Shown: positions 1 through 14,014, counted from the first letter of the stretch. The stretch: DNA of 64,000 nucleotides from Vanilla planifolia (GCA_023846275.1 CM043865.1:35540412-35604411); one strand, 5' to 3'. Notes: generated by a model not told the origin, from the sequence alone. Numbers and translations are program-made.

Positions 1-3000
1 GACATATGCTTGGGTATATGCTTCAAGTCAATACGAAGCAAAGCATACATATGAACACTCTTTGGTAAGGACATCAAACACAGAAGAAGCTAAATAGGAT
101 ACGCCACCAATTCCAATCCATTGAATGCTAAGAAATGTACCCAAATGGCTATCATATGGCTGGCTGACTCAAGTTACTTAGAACAATCATTCCACATGAC
201 ACTTCAAACCATCAACAATTTTAGGTCATTGGTATAGTTATTCTAATTCTTCTTCTTCGATTTCTTTCTTTCAATTCAATTAGTTGTGTTCAAGATCAAT
301 CAAGTTTTTCATTGTTTTAACTATGGTTATTTGAGCTCAATTTTAGTTTAGTTCATTTCAATTCTATTTTTTTTTTGTTCAATGCCAAATGAAATTCAAT
401 TCGTATATTAGTTATATTTTGCCTCGATCACAATTCTAGTCCTGGGTGCTCATTTTGGCATTCTACAGCATGGTCCTACAAGGAATCATGAGAGAACTAA
501 GGCACAACCATTTTTAGAGTCCTTAAATCCCACATGTATTGTTCTGGATGGATGGTCATTGGATCGTAATCATCCCCAAACAATGGTCTCAGGATGATCA
601 CTCCTGCATGACTTAGGCTTCTTTCTATAGACCTTAATTCTTGCATTAAGAAAAACCTCTTATGAAATATGAAATTTGCCGACTTGGTATATTTCATTCT
701 TATCGCTAGTTTCCTATTGTCGTGACCACATATCCCGAGCCTAAAATCTGTAAATCATAAGGAAGAAGGGCAAGAAGCCAAAAAGGAAAGAGACCATTAC
801 TAGTCATCCCTACAACATAATCACCACCACCATTATCATCTTCCTTTATCATTTTCTCCTTGCATTCACTAACATCACAATCACTGGAAGGTTTAACCCC
901 TTACTCCAATGCATTCCCTCCTTCATGTTCATGCTTCTACACTTATTGACCTTGCATTTCCAAAATTTGATGGTGGCGTGACATCGACCATGTGTCATTT
1001 GAAGTCATAATTTGCACATCACTTTTTCCTATATATCTCCAAGAGTTCATGATTTCTTATTACTTATTATAAATCCCTAACAGTCCTTACATTATGTAGA
1101 GTTGTATGATAAAATTGACTCAAAAATCATTAATAACATTTCCAATCAAGACATTTTCTATGCTCTCAATTATAGAAATTAGAATATACTTTTGCTAAGG
1201 TACAACTAAAGAATAGTCTCATATTCAATATTTAATAAATTATGATGTTGATAGACAACAAGATGGTATATCTAATAGCTTAGCCATTTGGATTGATAAG
1301 TGGCATTCTGGTACTGTGCACAACTTGAACATCTAAAGCTTCATTTCTTGCAAGAATTGATCAATCTTTTCTTAAGAGCTTTATGGTCTTGCTTTAAACT
1401 TTTTTTCATAGTTCTAACATATAAATTCCCCCTTTAGTCATGACTTTGTAAGACATTTTGACTTTGGCTAGCTTATCCATAGGATTACACCCTCTACCTT
1501 CAACCCTTAAGGAAGATTAAAAGTTCTCAAGAGTATTTAAAGTGTACATCTTCACTCAAAGTCAGATCCCAAACTTCTTATTGCTTAATTTATCATTCTC
1601 AAAGTACTAAAAAAGGTATTGATAATTGTATTGCAGCTATATAATAAAGAAGACAATAAAATTAACACCTTCACTTTAGCATCTAAGTTAATATCCAAGA
1701 AGTTTAGCCATGTGGTTATCATTTTGATCTCATTCATTTGATCCATACCAAATGCTCAATTCGATATCTTGAAATCGAACAGCTATCACATCAAAAACAC
1801 GTTGCTTGATTTACTTGTTGTATAGGGCTTTCATCAATCAACCAATGGTTTAATCTAATTGGCTACATTGAAAAGTCATACTTCTTGCAATAGTTTGTCA
1901 CATTACACCCAATGCCTACCAAGCAAGTCCCATTCCTCTTGCTTCATGAACTCCAGTTCTTATCCAAATGGTCACTAGAATGGATTCTTCTAGAAACAAA
2001 ATATCAATGTTAACTATGCCTCTTTTATTGTCATCAACAAAAACTTGCAATAAGTTGATTCCTAACTTGCACAAACTTTATCGGATTGGCAACTTGCTCT
2101 TATATAAATTGCTAGAGATGCTGGACTCCACAAAAATTATGAGACAAAGGCTAAGTGACACTCATGCGAATATCCATGAATGACACATCATTTGTCATTC
2201 ACTATAGAAAGAAACACAACACTCTAAGGAGAAAGATGAAAGCACCTAAGAACACAATGAAGAAAAGGTACAATATGTTACATAGAAACCATAAACTTTA
2301 AGAAAAAAATCATGACTGTACATGGAAGATTTATGCTAAAAATTAGAAAAGAATATGTAAAGTTTACAAGCTCTGGCAATCTTCTTTTGTCGATACTAAA
2401 ACCTCTAATGTCTTTGATAGCTCTCAAGAGTGAAGAGGCCATTAAATTTTAAGGTGTATTATTTTCAATACAATTTGTTAAAAAAGCTAATTATCACCCC
2501 CTTTTATAAACATGCAAATGTACCAGATGTAATTATTACAACAATTTTTGCACACAATTCACAACAATTTAACCATCTTCTATGCACAAATCATTGTCCT
2601 TAGCATACCATAACATCCTCCAATCCATGCTATGTAGCTAAACCTTGCAAAAAATATAGATCTTCAACCACATGCATGACCATAGCCATAAGCCTCATAA
2701 TTAAGGCTCCTTATACATGATATTGCAAATACCTTCTCATCGTATGAGCATGATATTGTGCTCCACCGAAACCAATTCAATCAAGTAATACAACCTTACG
2801 ATGTGATGAGACATGGAGCTTAAGCAATATGTTCTGGGCCAAATCAAGTGAGACTTTGTGGCCCACATCAAGCTCCACATCCCAACATGGTTCAGGTCAA
2901 ACTAGTATGTTATTGAATTAAGACACATGTATATCCATGCATATATCTATTTATCTAATGGTATGTACTTAAATTAAAGCATTCATAAATATACATAATT

Positions 3001-6000
3001 ATATCCTTTGCATTTATATTGAGAGTTTGCTTTGAAAAGTGATGATATCAAATGGTGATATTCGATTAAGGATGCATTGATTTTAGGTCTCATCAAAATC
3101 AGATTTTGAACGTGTCAACCATAGCTCAAAAACAAGATTGGAATGCACCTTGAGTTGAACTCAAATTGATTTGAATAGCTTCAATAGAACCTTGAGTTGG
3201 AAGGAGATTGGTCCAAGATAAACAATTACAACATTTAGCTAAGATTCAAGTAAGCCACATAAGATGTAGAATATAGCTAACACATAGACTTATAGCAAGT
3301 GTGCCAAGTCCTATGACAATGCAGCTTATTTGTTTATCCCAATTAGTGCTAATTATTGATCAAACAAGTTTCTAAGCCTTCCATTATCCCTTAAGGGTAT
3401 CTCTTTAGGTCAAAGCAAATGTGAATTTAGCCTTCTCCTGTGCTTTGTATGACACCAGTAATTGCCTTAGTAGTATCATTTTAGATGCTTCATTAAGAAC
3501 TCATTTCATTGAGCTCTCAATAACATCAAAATACAACTTGCTCAAGCACCCAATTATGTATACCCAACTTTAATGGGTTATTTAAGGTCTCATGTCATGC
3601 ATCTAGAAGAGGTACAAGGGTGCAATAAGCTAAGAAATTCACCTTGTTGCATACTGCAATGAAAAATTCAATTACATGAGACAAAAATATTCCCCATTCA
3701 ACAAAGAATTTTATGTTTTGACACAGTCCCTTCAACATATGGAACATAACTTACTGGCTTAGGAATTCTTATTCTATTCCAACCACAAAAATCTAAAGTT
3801 TATAAATTAACCTAGAAGAGTGGGTGGAACACACATGAAAGTACACTTACATATTTAAGAATTGTCCCAACATACGAAATCAAGTATTTGAAGAGTTAGT
3901 GTCCTCATAGCAACCATGGCTGAAATCATAGGATTTGAAATAAAATGGTAAGTGTATCAAGACTGCCTTTATTTCAAGCCCTTGTATGTCAAATCACCTA
4001 AAAGGTCATAATCATGAAGCCCATGATCATATCCTCCTCGACAACAGTAAGACAAAAAACTGTGTATCTCAAAACTTTGCACAAGATTTCCTTATCTTTG
4101 ACCTGCATTTCATTGCATTATACCATTTTGGCCAAAGCAAAACTAGTATAGTATTCAAAGAACTATCAAATGTTAGACAGCTGTTTTGCACTTCATCACA
4201 AAATTTGAACCAGGCAGCTTCCATGAAAAAAATATTTATTCAGTCGCATAAAAAAACATTTTTTACAAGCAAATTTTTTAGCAACTTATTATAAATAAGT
4301 TTTAAAACTTCAACAACTACAAAAAACTAACCATAAAGCAACCTAAACTCATGATAGAATGTTGGAATTAGTCCAAATTGTTAAGTGCATATATAAACAG
4401 TTCAAGTAAACTAACTGTTAACATATCAAGCATAAACAAGATGATAGTTTGGATTGAATGGACAAAAGACAAAATTTAACTATGGACATAAATATCAATG
4501 AGTTAACAATGAATTGTGTTGATACTCCTTGAAACACTAAGATCTTGAAGAAGTTCATACTTGATAAACAGCAAAAGAGCTTCGAATGCATATCCTACTT
4601 AGTGTGACCAGACTTTCCTTATTTTGTTCTTGGCGTTGGCACTCCATCAAAAATATATTTATAAATACTAGTGGAAACAACTACTTCACAAGAACACAAA
4701 GCATCATAGAAGATCTATCATTCAAAAAAAAAAATGTCAAAGAATAAAGTTGTAACAACAATGAAAACCCACTTAAAAGGAAGTATAAATCTAACAAGAA
4801 ATTTAATCACATAAATATATCAAAAAGACTATATCTTAGCAACATTAGCACAAAAATTATGTTTGATAACCCTTGATAACTCTTAAGTGCTATGTTTGGT
4901 GATAGTAAGGTTGCATTTACTCCAGTTTTAACAAAATTTTTTATTTTTCTCCTTCTCATCAGAAAAATCACATCAAATGTATAAAACCAAAAACTACTTT
5001 TCAGCTCACATAAAGTTAATTTTTGGCGAAGATAGGCTGCATCAACAATTTTGTTCATAAAATTTTTTATCAGATTTAGACTTATTTTGGAGCCAAACTA
5101 AAACACAAATTATAATAAAAAGGTCTCCAAAACATTCTTAAGAGATTTTAGTTCATATAAGAGGTTAACAAGTCATGGGTTCTTAACAGATTCATAATTA
5201 AACCTATTATAATTTTCAAATAACACCTCAAGAATTTAAGAATATACATGTCTCCAACTTTTGTGAGATGAGTCATGACTTTCAGATTCAAAGCAACCAA
5301 GAATCCTCATAATTATAAAATTAGAGATGTAAAGAGATCAACATTTATTAAATTTTGTAATTCAAAGATATATCTATATCTCTTAATTTTCTTTATCTTT
5401 TAATTTTAAAATATATTTTAAATTTTCAACATTTGGATTAGTTTTTTTTTTTTTGTTAACCTTTCATATAATTATTAATCAAATAATGAAATAATTGTCT
5501 CGTATATTTGCATGATATTTTGGCTCTCTCTAGGAGGGCACACACAATCATCCATTTCCCTATCCTCAATATGTCCATTTGATGCCAATTTGGTCTCAAA
5601 ACATAGCTAATTTGTGGCCAATTTGTTATCAAAACCAAGTATAACCATGCTCCGTGCACAATGATGATCCGTTTTTGCTTGAAGTTTTTCCTATACTATT
5701 TCGGTTGTTTGGCCATAGAACCTATTGTTCCCAATTGAAATACAACCATTTGTATTGATTCTCTCTCAAACAAACCCCAAAAATTGTCACACCTCAACAC
5801 AAGCCCCCTCTCCTCACACAGGGTGCTACACAAAGAAAGTTTCAACTAGACTTGAAACACACTACACAACTAATTATAATTTTTGAAATTGTAAAAAGGG
5901 CCTAGAAATTGTTGAAGTTGCAAAAAATTAAAAAAATAAAAATAATTATAAATAATTGTGAAAATTTTGGAGAAAAAAAATTTGATGAATGAGACATCAT

Positions 6001-7439
6001 TAAAAAATTATATTTTTTTTATTTTTAAAATTGTATTGTTAAATTTATGACTAACACATTACTGGTTTACAAAAATCTATTATTTCTAAAATATGTTGAC
6101 CGTTACATCCTATATTAAAAACGTTCATATCACTAGTTATGCTGTAATTATAAACAATTTTATTATATTTGAGTCATTAAGAGACATTGGAATCATAAAT
6201 TATTTATAAAGCATGTTACATCATCATCTTATAAATAGTGATTTCCTCATACTAATGGTCACATTAAAAACCATTAGAATTGCATATCTTATTTATGTAC
6301 TAGGTTATTTTATCATCTTATAAATTAACAATTGAGCACAATTTACAATATCTTTATATTTCACCTATTAAAAATTATCTTGGAGACTTTATAATTTACA
6401 TTCATGAAAAGTGTAAAGTTGGCTTAGTGTAATCTAAATTTCTTAAGTCAAAAATTAATCCAGTTTCACATTCAAGCCATACTCAATTAATTTTCATGGT
6501 AATAATCAAACTATAGTGACCAAGAAATGTCTTATTCTTATATACTATAAAAACGAATTAGATACGATTAGTATGATGTAGTTGATATGTGTTTCATAAT
6601 CTTATTTTTTGCCATACTTTTTGAATTCAATAAATGCTTGCCATCTTAATCAAGTAATTACAATTATTCTAAATGATCAATGTATCATTTCATATCTGTC
6701 AAGATCAATTTTCATAAACATTGCATCCAAATCAAAATTGATAAATTTCCTTCATATGAACTCAAGTATTTTGAGCCTTCTAAACCTAATCCACATAAGT
6801 TTGCTCTCATTAAGTCTAAACCAACTTCTAAACCTAGTTTACTTGAGCATAATCCTCCTAAGCTTGAACTAATTGAACTACCAAAAGAAGAATTAGTTGG
6901 ATTTGTGTTGTCTTCAAAAAATTTTTCTTTCTTAAATTCAACTCCATTATTAAGCATCAAAACTCCTTCACATATAAATTTTTAAAAAACTCTAATTTTA
7001 TTCTATATAAAATGTTGAATCTAATTTTCAATTTATTTATTAAGGCACCTTGAAGACATCACTTTTTTTATAATCATAAGAAAAAAAATATAATTAGTTA
7101 AATTGTTTTCCCATGTGATAAGATCATCAAATGACATAATCAAGAGATAAACTCGACTGCCTTACCTAACATTCCATGCAATTAGAACACTAAATGACTT
7201 GGCAATTGTTGGATCATTGAAAGACAAGTCACATAACGTAACTATTGTTTGAGAGTTTTTCATTTGACAAGCCACTTATTTTGGAAGAGCTACAACAATC
7301 CACTTATTTTGGATTAGGGTCTTTCTATTTATCTTTCATGTATCTCCTAATTTTATGGAGATAGATATGAGATTAGAAAACTATTTAAAACCCTTATAAG
7401 GTGAATGCGAAAAGATATTTTTAGATAATCAATTAATTT
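1..7439. other. AT-rich intergenic DNA, no gene seen
   Basis: Both strands were read and no gene was recognised. The reading frames present are short and low in complexity, and none resembles a family I can name with confidence. Weak echoes of retroelement protein occur near 930-985 and 6680-6985 and are listed under rejected items. The stretch 5880-6100 is especially A/T-rich with homopolymer runs. If the CBS-domain gene at 9.4-10.0 kb continues on the minus strand, its missing exons would have to lie here or just downstream of 9432, but I could not find them. Confidence 0.6.
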
Positions 7440-7820
7440 TTTATGCAAATATTTTGGAAAGACATAAGCAACCAACTCGTCTTCTCTCTCTATAAATGTA
7501 TAAGCAACCCTTCTCTTTTTATCCTCTTAGAGGTCCACTCATCCATTGTCAATTTATAATCAAAGCTTCATTCACTCACTACCAATGGCCAACCCATCTT
7601 CTCTTTTTATGAGGGCATAGACAAAACTCCCCTCTTCACTATCCTCTTGGAGCTTTGTTCATCTGTCACCAATTTAGTTTCAAAGGGACAATTAATTTGC
7701 CATCAACAACTAACCCATCATCTCTCTAAGAGGGCATAGGCAGATCTTCTCTTTTTCTCTCTTCTTACTTTGTCCTTTCAAAGCTCAGTTCATTTGCTTT
7801 CACATTGGTACAAAAGCTCC
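7440..7820. repeat. Tandem repeat, period about 119 bp, roughly three diverged copies
   Basis: The ten bases gagggcatag occur at 7611-7620 and again at 7730-7739. The pyrimidine-rich words around them recur in the same order: tccactcatccattgtcaat near 7533 against gttcatctgtcaccaattta near 7655, both followed by a segment containing caaag. A further partial unit precedes (7468-7505, with aaccaactcgtcttctctct) and another follows (7741-7820). The copies differ at perhaps a quarter of positions, so the array is old. No coding potential is seen in it. Confidence 0.7.
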
Positions 7821-8685
7821 ATACTTAAGTTATCAAATTTTTTATAAAGACCATTTCATCTTTCCTTTTGTTTATACTTTTTAGCTAAAAAAGATATAGA
7901 CAAATAAACCTAAAGTTAAGTCAACCAAGAGCCAAAGTTAAGCACAATATACTATATAAAACTCCAAAACTACATCCAGCATTCAATGTAATGATTAATC
8001 TTAACTTTCATTTGTACCTAAAAATTTTTTCCAAAATAAAAATATCATCCATATTGTTCATCACATCTCCTTAATTCCAAAATCTTCCCACTAACCAATA
8101 CAAAACATCAAGAATGCTAAAGACCATGCTCTACAACATACCTTAATCACTACAAAATTTCAGCCATAGGAGTCATGCATCAATCACTAGAACCACGTCA
8201 AATAAAAAGCTTCTTAACACCATCGAATATAATGCATATAAAGAGCATAGTCAATCATGATGAGGAATTATGAATCATTCACAACTTTTGAACTCTAATC
8301 AATCACCATAAACATTAGTAGAGACTAATGGAGGTTATAATCTACATGAATAACTTGATTTGAGTAAAATCTAACTCTAATCACTTAATAAAGAAGTTCA
8401 ATACATTATGGGTCTAAAATTAGGCTCAATATTCCACTAAACTGACAATCATTAATCTAAAAGTATGTCTTATTAGTAAGCACCACCTAATTATCAATTA
8501 AAACATCAACACCATAGAATCAAAGAAACATAAGCATGACATGAGGATATAGATATGATATGATACAAATAAGAAAACACAAATAATTTCAAAAAAGTAG
8601 GGTTATATTACAATATAATTAATATGCTAAGAACAATTAAATATAAAATTAAAACAAAAAATTTATTATAATATCATATATCAAA

Positions 8686-8760
8686 AGAGGTATAGCTAAA
8701 TTGCTATAGTGCTTGTCTTTTTGTAAAGAAGATACATAAGACTTGAATTCTTATATCTTA
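8686..8760 (+). pseudogene. Decayed tRNA-like sequence (tRNA gene fossil or SINE head)
   Basis: The segment is 75 bases long and folds on the tRNA plan. The acceptor strands at 8686-8692 and 8754-8760 pair at six of seven positions, counting G-T wobbles. The D-arm box-A-like word is tagctaaattgctatagt, close to the usual TAGCTCAGTTGGTAGAGT. TTTTGTAA sits where an anticodon loop would be, suggesting TGT (Thr). The T-arm at 8737-8753 has a five-pair stem around the seven-base loop cttgaat, which is TTCGAAT after C-to-T change. The stems are weak and the anticodon arm is irregular, so a working tRNA is unlikely. It may equally be the head of a tRNA-derived SINE. Confidence 0.5.
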
Positions 8761-9431
8761 TACAAGATTACATTTCACTTATTTATAAATATAAAAAGTA
8801 GATCTTTAAAAAATCAAATTAACATCATCAAACTTATAATGCAAGTGTAAATTTCAAGGGTTCTAAAACTATTCTAACATAAGTGATATCATAACATAAG
8901 ATAATTTTATTAACTACATCCAATCCAAAGAATTTGTCAAACAATAAAAAGATCAATCCATTTTAAACTAACACTAAATAAGAACTTCATATGTAATGTT
9001 AAAAGAAAACTAATTTTCTCATTTTCCTCCCTAACTATAAACAATTGTTTCTACTTCTCCAAAAATGATACGCTAAGCCTGAGAGAAATATCAACAGTTA
9101 ATGTCTCATATAATAGTTAGCCCCAAGGAATTTTTAAAAGATGATAAGTTACAAACTATAATTTTAGAATTAGTACTGCAATAAGCCAACCAATACATAG
9201 AGTTCATGTCTCAAGGCCATATGAATCAAGGAACTGATAAAGAAAAATGCGTTTAAAAAAAATGTTGTGTCCCTCACCTTTTTTCTCTTGAATGACGGGC
9301 TTGTGAATGTGTTTAAAGAAAAAAAAAGGAAGTTAAATCAGGTTTTGATAATACCCACCTACATTTCCCAACAATGTGCAGGTAGTAAAACTTGAGAAAG
9401 GTGGGTAAAGAAAGCAGAGTGTGAAACAAAC

Positions 9432-10043
9432 CCCTTGGGTTGCTTTAGCCTTGTCTTTCTTCGAGATCACCCCAACGCATCTCAGATTCTCATCAATCAC
9501 AGGAAGCCCCGACACATCAATGAAGTGGTGATCAATTTCCTCGAGCATCTGATCCGGCCCCGCCGTACGGATTGTCGTCGACATCATGTTACCCAACAAC
9601 CCCGTGGGCTTCACCTGTAAAAGAAAATAAAAACCCAAATGCTGTGTCCAATGAAAAAATTTAACAATAAATGGACAGAAATCCCAAGGAAGACAGACCC
9701 TATCATGGGCGATCTGCGTCTCCAGGTAAACTCTGAGATCATCATAACTAAGGAGAGAGAAATTTTCCGGCCACTCGCCGGACAAAATCCCCTCCGGGTT
9801 TTCATCAATTTCTGGACGTAGATCGCCGGAATTGTGAGAGGAGAAGACCGAAGTTCTTACAACGCTCTTAGTACTCCCACAGTCAAAACCGACAGAGAAC
9901 CTTGATGGAAAATTCTTACTCTTGCAGTCTGTCGGCCCGAGGTGGGCTTCACCGGTGGCAGTAGATGGAGGAGAGATTAGTGATTTGCCCGAAATATGGA
10001 AGAAAGGTCTTCCGGATTGACTGCAGATGAGCATCATAGTCAT
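9432..10043 (-). CDS. CBS-domain protein, plastid-type, 5' two exons only
   Basis: Two exons on the minus strand encode 176 residues in one continuous phase. Exon 1 is 10043-9699, ending AGG before gtctgt. Exon 2 is 9614-9432, starting after ttttacag and ending GGG before gtttgt. The protein begins with a Ser/Thr-rich, basic N-terminus that could be a chloroplast transit peptide. A conserved block follows, ending LLSYDDLRVYLETQI. Exon 2 carries the first CBS motif, with MMSTTIRTAGPDQMLEEI and then DVSGLPVIDENLRCVGVISK. Small plant CBS proteins of this kind usually have a second CBS motif, and such pairs bind adenosine nucleotides. That half is not visible: after 9432 the frame runs into intron-like sequence and no matching exon was found down to base 1. 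The gene is therefore truncated or has a very long last intron. The ATG at 10043 is the first in frame. The family resembles Arabidopsis At1g47271-like proteins, recalled rather than searched. Confidence 0.75.
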
Positions 10044-10257
10044 CGAGGGAGAAGCTTCGGGTACTAACCTTAGGTTTCCACCTTTTGTGCTACGGTCATA
10101 ACAAAGGTAAGGATCGATCGGTTAAGTCAAATTTGACAAAAATGATTCCATTTGTGATTGGATTTTAATCATAGATGATGTGTCCTTTTTTTTCAAAAAG
10201 AAACTTAAATTACCATTAAGTGGCACATTTTGATTTTTTTTATTTTCTTTATTTTAA

Positions 10258-10281
10258 ATATATATATATATATATATATAT
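10258..10281. repeat. (AT)n microsatellite
   Basis: An uninterrupted alternating AT run of about 12 units lies in the AT-rich flank 5' of the CBS-domain gene. Confidence 0.95.
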
Positions 10282-12017
10282 TTAATTGCTTTAAACTAGA
10301 TTTATGACTGAGATGGATGTACAACTTACTTTATTAAAGATATTTAAGATTGTATAGTTTTATTTTTATTTGTCCTTAACGATAAGCTATTTTATAGCTA
10401 ATTTACATAAAATTGTTAATATCATTTTATTTTATTTTTATTATTATAATTATGTCATACTTATAAAACAGATCTTAATTAGAATATACTTTTCTTAAAT
10501 AAAGTATATCTTATCATCACACAAAAAAATATTTCATTATATAAGTCTTTATCTATTTGTCTATCATATTAAATAATTTATTTGCTAAAATATATTTTTC
10601 TTATGTATACAAATTAAATTTTTTCAAAATTTATATAAAAAAGATAATCAAACAATCACATAATTGTTAATAGTTAATAACAAAAGAAAAAACCCAAAAT
10701 ATATCAATTTTCCCATTGCTTTCAATGATCATTATATGCTAGCTTCTTATTTCTTGGTCACATAAACTATTTTTTTAATATTTAATTTTAAATTTTAAAT
10801 AATTATATTTTAGAATAAATACTTCATGAAAAAAATATCTAAAATTCTCTTGCAAATCATTTTTTACTTGGTCAATTAAAATTAATTATTTTTAATTTAA
10901 TAAATCAAAATGATAATTTTTTTAATCTAAATTCAAGATATTATTCAACACATGCAAAAAATCAATTAGAATTAATTTGATTTAAACCACCACATTGAGT
11001 TTCTACTTTGCTAAGAGGAGGTGGGGAAGGAATGATTTTTGTGCTCTTTAGTTGTTGATTTCTAACATTAGAAGTTTATTTGCTAGATGCATAACAAAAT
11101 AAAAAATTGGTGACATGTAGTATAATTTGAGAAATAGAAGTATGGTATGATAGTTGATTGAGATTATGATTTTTGGTTAATTTTATAATCTATAACTTTA
11201 ATAAATAAAAGCTTAAAATTGATAAAAATTAAAGATATTGTTATATAAGTTTTTATTGTTAAAGTCAAACAAAATTATCATAAGCCCTTGTCTCATTTGC
11301 TATAACAACTTATTTCTAATGGTCACACTAATTTTTGATGCATAGGAATATAACAAAGAATTTCTCTATTTAGAGCGTTAATAGATTATAGAGAAAGAAA
11401 AAAAGAAAAAAATTGGATCCTCATAAACTAAAGATAAATAAAAAGAAATAAACAAAAAAAGAAACAACTTTCAACAAAAAATTGAGATAGCTCTTAAAAG
11501 TTGGCTTTAAATCTAAGTTAATGACTAAATATTAGAATGGATCTAGAATGTTAGACATCAACCTCATGAAAAGTTCACTTATGTCTATGAAAAATAATAA
11601 TTGTTGTTTACTTTTTTGGTTATATAACAACCCAATCATCAAGAGTCAATGTGTGCCTCTTGATAATTTGACTTGGTTAGCTATTATCGACACGTTGACA
11701 TTTGACGATTAATGATATGACATAATCATTTATAACCACTAGATCGGAGCTTAGTTACTAACATGACATAATCAATTATAATATCTAAATAAGAGCTTAG
11801 TTACTAATTATATTGTGCAAATTATCATGTTGATCTTACTAATAATTGAAAAATTAAGATCCATAATGTGTTGAAAGAATGACCTCGAAAGGCTCACCTT
11901 GGAAGATTTACCATGACAATCTAATACCAAGAGATCAGCCTCCAGAAATTGATCTTAATGATTTAGTGTTAAGAAGCTAGATTTGATGGTCAAACGTAGA
12001 GAAGCCATATTCAAGAG

Positions 12018-12127
12018 TCTATCTCCAAGAGATTGGCCTCATGAGTCTATCTTTAAATTATTGGTCTTGACACCTATCTTGAAGAGATTTGTTTTGAGAT
12101 TTATCTTTGAGAGATTAGTCTCGATGT
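12018..12127. repeat. Minisatellite, 27-28 bp unit, four copies
   Basis: Four consecutive units start at about 12018, 12046, 12073 and 12100. Each opens with a form of tctatct, then about eight variable bases, then gagattggcctc or a close variant (attattggtctt, gagatttgtttt, gagattagtctc). Spacing is 28, 27 and 27 bases. The units differ at roughly a third of sites. There is no open frame through the array. Confidence 0.75.
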
Positions 12128-13995
12128 ACCTATTATTACTGGTGGTCACATAGTTGTTCTTTAACAAATGACTAAGATTTAATAGATGGATTGTTTACAT
12201 CTTTAATGAGTGTTTTCCTCAATGTGTTTATTTAGACAAATTTTTCTAAAGTGTCATTTGAAGGCTCTCTTAAGACACCTATTGTCTTGCTCTAGTTGCC
12301 TAACTAGACCCTCTATTATTAAGAATTTTGATTATACTCCTTAAAGAGTATAGTCTAGCCTCTCCTTAGCCAAGGCTTCTATTATCCTACCTTCATTTGA
12401 CATGCATGATTTCTTGCTCAAATACTTTGTTGTTATTCTAAATATTTTTTTTCATATATTGAAGTATTAAATGCACATTTAATGCACCAATTTTCTAATT
12501 TTCTTATAGATTCAGTTGTCAATCTTAACCATTTGAAAGAAATTATATAACTCTTTATCTGGAACAACTCTCCATAAATACCCATTTCAATTTATGCAAA
12601 GGGACTTTTTTCCACTTCTTAAGCTCTTGAGTTATCTCACTCTCTTAACTTTGAAAATTCTTGGCTCACATTTTCTCTCTTTCATGGGTTCACCAAGATC
12701 CTTGTTTTATGATTGTAAACCAAACATTCATTAATCTTGCCTATAATGATGATGTATTGTCTTGTACTTAAATTTATGATTGAGCTTTTTTTGTTATTGT
12801 TGTGATCATAGTTTTTTTATCCCTTCTGAGATTTTTCACGATCACATATTATCATTATATTTTAAGTAAGCAAATTTTCTAAATACTCTATCATCTCTTT
12901 GAAATAGTAAGCCAAGATGTCTTAACATCTCCATATGTCACAAGTGACTAAGACATATACACGTGTCAAAGTTGCTTTTTGACATCAACATAACCTTTAT
13001 GTGCATGCATGTTATTTATCATATTTTATTTGTAATGTTTATTGTTACATTTGGGTATCCTTTTTATGGTCTTGATTATAAAAAGAGAATATTGAAAGAT
13101 GAATTTAATACACAACTTTTCTTAATTGATAATGTGAGAACAAAACTCTTTTGAAGAGTAATAAGAAAAGCTAAAATTCCTTTCAAAGTTAACTAGAAGA
13201 GAAAATTCTATGAACGCCAAACATGCTTCTCGAGGACCCCACGAGATGTTTGAATCTAAACAAGAAGTCATGTTCACTTGGCCTCAATCTTGATAGGGTG
13301 ATCCAAATAATAGAACCAAGCCTCTATTCATGCCTTATCTAAGCATTCTGAATACAGCAATCATTTCATTTTTCCATGCAAATCAATGTAGTATCTCTCA
13401 TCCATTTTCATGTCTTTAGTAAAGCATACTCTTCTATGCAACAAGAAATTTGTTCATGTGTTCTTCCCTTCACCATGAATGTCAATCACAACACTCATTT
13501 TGCATGGATTAGAAGTCCAATACGATTCAATACTATAATTTTGGTTATTATTTACAAGCTTATTGCCCTTAGTAAGCAGTTGTTTTAAACTACTAATGCT
13601 TTGCATACTTCATGTATAAACTTTGCCGCTAAACATATGTTGGTAGGTTCAACAATTTCTTTAGCTTAAATGTTACATGTGACAATGATGTATATCACAA
13701 GATATTAGGAAAAACTTAAAAGAGAAAAGACAGTGTTATGGTTTTTCATTTACTACTTTTTTTAATTATCATGTATTATGATTATTATCTCATGTTATTT
13801 ATTTTGGGACATGTTTTAATTTCTGTTTTATTCCACTTGTAAATATAATTGAATTTGAAATGGCATTTTGTTATTTTTTTGATGCATTGATGAGAGAAAA
13901 TTAGGTTAGAGAAACGAGTAATTTTTTATTTTATTACAAATAAAAATATTTTATTTAGTTTTTATTATAATATCAAAAATATTTTGTACATATGA

Positions 13996-14014
13996 ATATA
14001 TATATATATATATA
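13996..14014. repeat. (AT)n microsatellite
   Basis: An alternating AT run of about nine units lies within intergenic DNA. Confidence 0.9.

Noticed and set aside
930-985. Frame reading LIDLAFPKFDGGV, similar to the start of Ty3/gypsy gag proteins
   Set aside because: Only about ten residues match a short motif and nothing supportive follows; too weak to call an element.
6680-6985. Frame with SKPSLLEHNPPKLELIELPK, similar to the spacer before gypsy reverse transcriptase
   Set aside because: It is a proline/lysine-rich low-complexity match over about 20 residues, with no reverse transcriptase remnant next to it.
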